Source: Desulfobacteraceae bacterium
Lineage (GTDB): Bacteria; Desulfobacterota; DSM-4660; Desulfatiglandales; JALVMZ01
Direction of reading: 5' to 3'
Assembly (NCBI GenBank): GCA_027032655.1
Contig: JALVMZ010000551.1
Coordinates: forward strand, 1-10,173
DNA: 10,173 nt
A program made the translations under genes and the position numbers. The first letter of the stretch is position 1. Each line of letters opens with the position of its first letter. A model generated the notes under the pieces. The model saw only the letters and a list, made by a program, of their open reading frames with translations, did not search any database and was not told the DNA's origin. Of this stretch, positions 5,507-10,173 are shown in pieces.

Positions 5507-8500
5507 ATGAGAAATAATTCAAAATTTGTTCATCTTCATGTGCACACTGAATATAGCCTCCTGGATGGAGCAATAAGGATAAGTGATATGGTGGATAAGG
5601 CCATATCAATGGGCATGGGGGCAGTGGCCATAACAGACCATGGAAACATGTATGGAGCAGTTCAATTCTTTGATACTGCAACAAAAAAGGGAATAAAACC
5701 CATAATAGGCTGTGAAGTCTATGTTGCCCAGGGAAGCCGATTTGAAAAGAGTTCCACAAAAAATACAAGGCCCATAAATAACCACTTAGTTCTTCTGGTA
5801 ATGAATAAAGAGGGATACAGAAATCTCTCAAGACTTGTAACAGCAGGATTTCTGGAAGGACATTATTATGAGCCCAGGATTGATATGGAGATTTTAAAGG
5901 AGCTGAATAATGGATTAATTGCGCTCAGTGCATGTAAAAAGGGCATAATACCATCATTAATATTTGAAGATAGGATAGAAGAGGCCAAGGAGAAGGCAAA
6001 AGAGTTTGCTTCGATATTTGGTGATAACAGGTTCTATCTTGAAGTTCAGGCAAATGGGCTTCAGGACCAGGAAAAGATAAATCAGGGCATAAGAGAGATT
6101 GCCCATGAATTATCAATTCCCATGGTGGCAACAAACGACTGTCATTATCTGAATAAAGAGGATCACGAGATCCAGGACATCCTGCTCTGCATTCAGACGA
6201 ACAAAACAGTTAATGACAAAGAGAGACTCAGATTTGGCACAAAAGAGCTATATTTTAAATCAAGGGAAGAGATGACAACTCTGCTGAACGAAACAGAATA
6301 TGGTGAGGCATTGAATAATACACTTCTTATTGCTGATATGTGTAATTATGAGATGGAATTTGGTAATTATAAGTTCCCCAGATTTGATCTGCCGGATGGC
6401 AAGTCTCTTGAAGGCATGTTACGGGAAAAGGCAATAGAGGGCTTTAACAGAAGGATGCATGAGAAGGAGACCAGGGAAGGACACATCAGCAAAGAGTTGA
6501 TGGATGAATACAGGGAAAGGCTTGAATTTGAGCTTAAGGTGATCACAGAAATGGGATTTTCAGGCTATTTTCTTATTGTGGCTGATTTTGTGCGATATGC
6601 AAGAGAAGTGGGAATACCCGTGGGACCTGGGAGAGGATCAGCCGCAGGCTCCTTAGTCGCATATTGTTTGAGAATAACCAATATTGATCCAATCAAGTAT
6701 GGACTAATATTTGAAAGATTTTTAAATCCCGGTAGAATAAGTATGCCTGATATAGATATCGACTTTTGTATGACACGAAGAGATGAAGTTATCGATTATG
6801 TAGCCCGAAAATACGGAAAAGACAGGGTGTGTCAGATTATCACCTTTGGCACAATGAAAGCAAGGGGTGTAATTCGGGATGTGGGAAGGAGCCTTGACAT
6901 ACCCTATGGTGAGGTAGATGCAATAGCCAAGCTGGTTCCAGAAGGACCAAAGGTCGAACTAAAAAAGGCCATCGAAGATGAACCAGAACTGAAAAAGCTC
7001 GAACACATGGATGGAAAAAAAGGAGATCTTATCAGAATCTCAAAGGCCCTTGAGGGCCTGAGAAGACATCCCTCAACACATGCATCAGGGGTGGTCATTT
7101 CAGATAGGCCATTGGTGGAGTATCTCCCCCTTTGCATTGAAAAGAACCACAACAAGATTGTAACCCAATATACCATGGAAGAGATTGAGAAGCTGGGATT
7201 AATAAAGTTTGACTTCCTGGGGCTTAAAACACTAACAGTCATAAGAAATACACTTGAATTAATCAAAGAGACAACAGGCGTTCAGATAGATATTGAAAAT
7301 ATCCCCTTAGATGATAAGGCCACATATAGTCTCCTTTGCGAAGGCAGAACAACCGGAGTTTTCCAGCTTGAGAGTTCTGGAATGAAGGAATTACTCAGAA
7401 GATTAAAACCTGAAAAATTTGATGACCTTATTGCACTGGTTGCCCTGTATAGACCCGGCCCCCTAGGAAGTAATATGATAGATGAATTCATAAAAGGTAA
7501 GCATGGTGAAAAAGAGATAGAATATCCGCTTCCAGAGCTTGAACCAATACTTAAAGAGACATATGGAGTAATTCTATATCAGGAACAGGCAATGAAGATA
7601 GCTCAAACAATATCAGGATATACACTTGCAGAGGCAGATGAGCTCAGAAAAGCAATAGGAAAGAAGAAAATTCATCTGATAAAAAAACACCGGGAAAGAT
7701 TTATACAAGGTGCAATATCAAGGGGCTTTGAAAGGAAGACTATTGAAAAACTATTTGATCTGATAGAACATTTTGGAGGCTATGGTTTTAATAAATCCCA
7801 CTCTGCTGCATATGCAATGATTGCATATCAGACCGCCTTTCTGAAGGCCCATTACCCACAACAATTCATGGCAGCCTTACTCACACAGGATATGGGTAAC
7901 CAGGACAAAACAATAAAGAATATTGAAGAATGCAGACAGATGGGAATCAAGATACTCCCCCCTGATATAAATGAGAGTCAGGCAGATTTTGCAATTGTGG
8001 AAGGGGGAATCAGATTTGGACTTGGAGCGGTTAAAAATGTTGGGCTCAAGGCCGTTGAGGAGATTATACAGGAACGGGAAAAGAATGGTCCATTCAAGGA
8101 TATCGTGGATTTTTGCAGAAGAATGGACTCCTATAAAGTAAACAAGAGGGTTCTTGAGAGCCTGATTGAATGTGGGGCTTTTGATTTTGCGGGTATCCAT
8201 CGTGCTAAAATGCATACTGCCCTGGATACTATCCTGAAGGTATGCAGTTCCTACCATAGAAACCCGGGACAATTGAATATGTTTATGGGCGGGGCAGGAG
8301 GAACAGCACCTGAAATTATTGAATTTCCTGATGTGGATGAATGGAATGAAAAGGAGAGACTAAAGAAAGAGAAGGAAGCCATTGGATTCTATATTACTGG
8401 TCACCCATTGGATAGATATGATAAAGACCTGGTGGGAATGGGCATATATAGTATTGACCATCTTAAGGAAATCAGGGACAGGAGCGAAGTCAAGATTGCA

Positions 8501-9010
8501 GGTGTCATCTCTGAGATAGAAATAAAACGAACAAAGGATATGAAAAAGATGGCAGTAATTAAATTTGAGGATAAAACTGGCTCTGTGGATGTGCTCATCT
8601 TCCCTGATACCTTTGAAAAATTTGGACATCTTCTTAAAGAGGATGAGGTTCTAATCATTTCTGGAACTGCAGATGTGGGCGAAAATTCAATAAAAATACT
8701 CTCTAAGGATATATCCACTATAGATTCCTTTAGACAGAAGGAGGTCAAGGCAATAGAAATAGAAATGGATGAAAATGATATTGAGGATGAACTCCTTGAA
8801 CACTTAAAGGCTATATTCAGGGAACACCCTGGAGATTGTAATGTATATTTTAGGGTAAAGACAGAATCAAAGGGCACCTATATTATATGCGCAGATGAAA
8901 AGTATAAAATATCTCCTGACAGGAGACTTATGGATAGAATAAGAGATTTAATAAAGAGAGAGCCCATCCCATATCTTAAAGGAACCAATTATAATGGTCT
9001 GGTATTTTGA
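5507..9010 (+). CDS. dnaE: DNA polymerase III alpha subunit (replicative polymerase)
   Basis: DnaE is the catalytic subunit of the chromosomal replicase. Its 1167 residues match the usual length. The N-terminal PHP domain starts with HLHVHTEYSLLDG and keeps a full set of likely metal ligands: His9, His11, Asp20, His45, Glu70, His93, Cys143, Asp211 and His213. This suggests an active PHP exonuclease, unlike the degenerate E. coli domain. The polymerase core shows GPGRGSAAGS (373-382), the acidic PDIDIDF (414-420) and KFDFLGL with Asp569. FNKSHSAAYA and the helix-hairpin-helix region follow. QLNMF (922-926) fits the internal beta-clamp-binding pentapeptide. An OB fold lies at about 990-1075 (VKIAGVISEI...FEDKTGSVDVLIFP). 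The ATG at 5507 is the first in frame after a stop, with AGGGA 9 nt upstream. It stands alone rightward, divergent from the rarA operon. Its stop is 18 nt from a convergent small gene, with no clear terminator. Confidence 0.98.
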   Translation: MRNNSKFVHLHVHTEYSLLDGAIRISDMVDKAISMGMGAVAITDHGNMYGAVQFFDTATKKGIKPIIGCEVYVAQGSRFEKSSTKNTRPINNHLVLLVMNKEGYRNLSRLVTAGFLEGHYYEPRIDMEILKELNNGLIALSACKKGIIPSLIFEDRIEEAKEKAKEFASIFGDNRFYLEVQANGLQDQEKINQGIREIAHELSIPMVATNDCHYLNKEDHEIQDILLCIQTNKTVNDKERLRFGTKELYFKSREEMTTLLNETEYGEALNNTLLIADMCNYEMEFGNYKFPRFDLPDGKSLEGMLREKAIEGFNRRMHEKETREGHISKELMDEYRERLEFELKVITEMGFSGYFLIVADFVRYAREVGIPVGPGRGSAAGSLVAYCLRITNIDPIKYGLIFERFLNPGRISMPDIDIDFCMTRRDEVIDYVARKYGKDRVCQIITFGTMKARGVIRDVGRSLDIPYGEVDAIAKLVPEGPKVELKKAIEDEPELKKLEHMDGKKGDLIRISKALEGLRRHPSTHASGVVISDRPLVEYLPLCIEKNHNKIVTQYTMEEIEKLGLIKFDFLGLKTLTVIRNTLELIKETTGVQIDIENIPLDDKATYSLLCEGRTTGVFQLESSGMKELLRRLKPEKFDDLIALVALYRPGPLGSNMIDEFIKGKHGEKEIEYPLPELEPILKETYGVILYQEQAMKIAQTISGYTLAEADELRKAIGKKKIHLIKKHRERFIQGAISRGFERKTIEKLFDLIEHFGGYGFNKSHSAAYAMIAYQTAFLKAHYPQQFMAALLTQDMGNQDKTIKNIEECRQMGIKILPPDINESQADFAIVEGGIRFGLGAVKNVGLKAVEEIIQEREKNGPFKDIVDFCRRMDSYKVNKRVLESLIECGAFDFAGIHRAKMHTALDTILKVCSSYHRNPGQLNMFMGGAGGTAPEIIEFPDVDEWNEKERLKKEKEAIGFYITGHPLDRYDKDLVGMGIYSIDHLKEIRDRSEVKIAGVISEIEIKRTKDMKKMAVIKFEDKTGSVDVLIFPDTFEKFGHLLKEDEVLIISGTADVGENSIKILSKDISTIDSFRQKEVKAIEIEMDENDIEDELLEHLKAIFREHPGDCNVYFRVKTESKGTYIICADEKYKISPDRRLMDRIRDLIKREPIPYLKGTNYNGLVF

Positions 9011-9028
9011 TCTTTTCGCACTTTAGTT

Positions 9029-9205
9029 TCACTGTGCTTCAATAAGTTTCTTGAGACTGTTGACGATTGTTACAGGAACCGGCCCTGATTTGGCATATAG
9101 CCGCAAAAGATCATAAGATATTTTAGCTTCCTCTTCCACCTTTTCTGGTGGTATCCCCTTCTCCTCTATCTTTTCCATCAATTCGATCAATTCCTTGGAT
9201 TCCAT
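9029..9205 (-). CDS. Small 58-residue protein, possible helix-turn-helix
   Basis: A 58-codon gene runs leftward directly after the rhodanese-like gene. Its ATG (9205) is 9 nt past the rhodanese stop and is preceded by GAGGTGAT at good spacing; this ribosome site overlaps the rhodanese stop codon. The product starts MESKELIELM, is rich in Glu and Lys in its first half, and has no membrane segment, signal peptide or Cys. Residues 21-55 (EKVEEEAKIS, then YDLLRLYAKSG, then VPVTIVNSLKKLIE) read like two short helices, a turn and a final helix. This is reminiscent of small XRE-type DNA-binding proteins, but no family is firmly recognised. Tight coupling and the ribosome site argue it is real. Its stop is 18 nt from the convergent dnaE stop. 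Function unknown; regulation of its own operon is one possibility. Confidence 0.7.
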   Translation of the reverse strand: MESKELIELMEKIEEKGIPPEKVEEEAKISYDLLRLYAKSGPVPVTIVNSLKKLIEAQ

Positions 9206-9214
9206 ATTATCACC

Positions 9215-9844
9215 TCATTTCTTTTTCTTGGTTTGTATCCGGTCTGGAGGATATATGTATTTGGGGTCAATATCATATGTCCATGGCAGTCCCCACCACT
9301 GCCATCCATAATATCTTCTATGTCCAAACCCGTAAATCTTATTTCTCTTTGCCAGCTGTCTATAAAATTTATGACGATTTGTATCATTAAACCATGGGAA
9401 TTCAGGTCCTTCAAATCCATCTATTACATGAAATACATTTTTAAATCCCGCCTTTCTCAATTCCTTAACAGCAAGGGCACTCCTTGTTCCGTCTCTTCCA
9501 ATAATTAATAGATTATCTGTTTTTTTAAATACTTTACTAATCTCCTGAATAAAGTCCTTATTCTTTGGTCCAATTATATAGGAATAATTCCCTTCCTGAT
9601 CCTTACCAAATGAATTACGGAAAAACATATATGGAAAGAGATATGCCCTTTTGGGATGCCCCACGAATTGATATTCCGCCCTTGTCCTTATATCAATAAG
9701 ATATGTGTCAGGAACAGTATTTAACATATCATATGCTTCTATACTCAGGATCTCTCTGTCTTCCTGGGCATATGCTCCTTTACTACATACAGGGAAAATC
9801 CACACCATTATCAAAAATAACAAAACCCATCTATATTTTATCAT
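9215..9844 (-). CDS. Exported rhodanese-like protein lacking the catalytic cysteine
   Basis: This 209-residue protein starts with a Sec signal peptide: basic MIKYR, a hydrophobic stretch to about residue 20, then likely cleavage after AYA (residue 26). A rhodanese domain follows, with LIDIRTRAEYQFVGHPKRAYLFPY (49-72) and, where the active-site loop should be, IIGRDGTRSA (114-123). Rhodaneses have Cys at the position of Gly116, and the mature part contains no Cys at all, so sulfur transfer is not expected. GFKNVFHVIDGFEG (133-146) completes the fold. The C-terminal tail is rich in Trp and Tyr (YYGWQWWGLPWTYD) and ends in four Lys. It probably acts in the periplasm or at the membrane as a binding domain; the partner is unknown. 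The start has AAGGA 7 nt upstream. It is first in a two-gene leftward unit and divergent from the DUF362 gene. Confidence 0.82.
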   Translation of the reverse strand: MIKYRWVLLFLIMVWIFPVCSKGAYAQEDREILSIEAYDMLNTVPDTYLIDIRTRAEYQFVGHPKRAYLFPYMFFRNSFGKDQEGNYSYIIGPKNKDFIQEISKVFKKTDNLLIIGRDGTRSALAVKELRKAGFKNVFHVIDGFEGPEFPWFNDTNRHKFYRQLAKRNKIYGFGHRRYYGWQWWGLPWTYDIDPKYIYPPDRIQTKKKK

Positions 9845-9882
9845 GATTATTTCCTTATGTTATCAAAATTATTAAGATTAAA

Positions 9883-9913
9883 ATTATTAATTCAAGTCCT
9901 TTTTATTTGTCAA
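9883..9913 (-). promoter_or_regulatory. Candidate promoter for the rhodanese-like gene
   Basis: On the minus strand a perfect TTGACA (9913-9908), a 19-nt spacer and AATAAT (9888-9883, 5 of 6) form a sigma70-like promoter with a slightly long spacer. It would give a leader of about 30-35 nt. On the plus strand the same bases read TTGTCA, which could serve as a -35 for the divergent DUF362 gene. Confidence 0.4.
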
Positions 9914-9949
9914 TGGAAAAAAGATTTGTTAAATCAGATTAGTCGAAAT

Positions 9950-9964
9950 TCCTATTTAATAGGA
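9950..9964 (+). promoter_or_regulatory. Palindrome overlapping the Shine-Dalgarno of the DUF362 gene
   Basis: TCCTATTTAATAGGA has 7-bp perfect arms around one central base. The right arm runs into AGGAGG (9961-9966), the strong ribosome site 5 nt before the ATG at 9972. In RNA a 6-bp stem with a 3-nt loop would hide AGGA. It could also be a DNA operator. The arrangement is seen; its use is an inference. Confidence 0.35.
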
Positions 9965-9971
9965 GGAACTT

Positions 9972-10173
9972 ATGAATAAAAGTCAGGTCTTTTTTGTTGA
10001 TACAAGGGCCTCATCAAAAAGGAATCTCTTTGACAAACTTAATAGTCTCATGGAGAACATCAAATTAAAAGAGATAATCCCAAAAAGGGCACTCATTGCA
10101 ATAAAAGTTCATTTTGGAGAAACGGGCAATCTTGCATATATCAGACCCCAGTTTATAAAAAGGATAGTTGAGT
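9972..10173 (+). CDS. DUF362-domain protein, 5' part only
   Basis: The gene starts at ATG 9972 behind a strong AGGAGG with a 5-nt spacer and runs off the window after 67 complete codons. The visible N-terminus contains MNKSQVFFVDTRAS, then ALIAIKVHFGETGNLAYIRP and QFIKRIVE. The KVHFGE..N.AYIRP block is characteristic of DUF362 proteins. Many of these carry 4Fe-4S ferredoxin motifs further on and are common in anaerobes, but no Cys cluster can be seen in the part present. Biochemical role is not established for most members; a redox or metal-related function is assumed from the cluster in relatives. It is divergent from the exported rhodanese-like gene, with 127 bp between the two starts. Confidence 0.85.
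   Translation, partial: MNKSQVFFVDTRASSKRNLFDKLNSLMENIKLKEIIPKRALIAIKVHFGETGNLAYIRPQFIKRIVE

Noticed and set aside
5454..5831. Open frame of 125 residues on the minus strand over the dnaE start
   Set aside because: It covers the conserved PHP coding region of dnaE in antisense and shows no motif of its own.
8401..8877. Open frame of 158 residues on the minus strand
   Set aside because: It lies wholly inside dnaE, is Ser/Ile-rich with no recognisable domain, and has no context; it is a shadow of the coding strand.
9011..9040. Terminator after dnaE
   Set aside because: Only a 4-bp GCAC/GTGC pairing with a mismatch next to it is visible, and no T-run follows.
9907..9935. Rightward promoter TTGTCA with a weak -10 for the DUF362 gene
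   Set aside because: The -10 boxes at 16-17 nt spacing match only 3-4 of 6 positions; kept only as a shared-element observation.
1..10173. Mobile element, prophage, CRISPR or defence system
   Set aside because: No transposase, integrase, long terminal repeats, spaced direct repeats or nuclease/toxin pairs were seen; the genes are ordinary chromosomal ones.

Overview
The window is about 10 kb of a moderately AT-rich bacterial chromosome with ordinary housekeeping genes and short intergenic spaces. No mobile element, CRISPR array, tRNA or rRNA is visible. The gene set is a 7TM-HD (PgpH-type) phosphohydrolase, YbeY, RarA, one full-length DnaE with an intact PHP domain, an exported rhodanese-like protein and a DUF362 protein. 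This suits a diderm, probably anaerobic lineage such as Desulfobacterota or Nitrospirota. That placement is only an inference from gene style; no marker here fixes the taxonomy.

Layout, left to right. (1) Bases 1-908, rightward: the 3' part of a 7TM-HD phosphodiesterase gene, then ybeY. The two overlap out of phase by 98 nt. (2) Bases 1004-5076, leftward, three genes in one likely operon: a degenerate histidine-kinase-like ATPase fused to a receiver domain, then rarA, then a large multi-pass membrane protein with C-terminal TPR repeats. The rarA stop and the next start share an ATGA. (3) Bases 5077-5506: a 430-bp divergent spacer with a palindrome, a bulged hairpin and candidate promoters. 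(4) Bases 5507-9010, rightward: dnaE. (5) Bases 9029-9844, leftward: an exported rhodanese-like gene followed by an unnamed 58-residue gene. (6) Bases 9845-9971: a divergent control region. (7) Bases 9972-10173, rightward: the 5' end of a DUF362 gene, cut by the window edge.

The central theme is genome maintenance. RarA (stalled-fork rescue) and DnaE (replicative polymerase) are read in opposite directions from the same spacer, and a signalling-like protein that has lost its phosphorylation residues leads the rarA operon. The HD-ybeY pair is a conserved neighbourhood (cyclic-di-AMP turnover and rRNA processing), seen here at its downstream end. The right edge holds envelope or redox functions of unknown role.

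No clearly new multi-gene system is visible. The points most worth a second look are the HD/ybeY overlap with its A8 tract, the phosphorylation-dead ATPase-receiver protein beside rarA, the small gene at 9029-9205, the cysteine-less exported rhodanese, and the palindrome over the ribosome binding site of the DUF362 gene.
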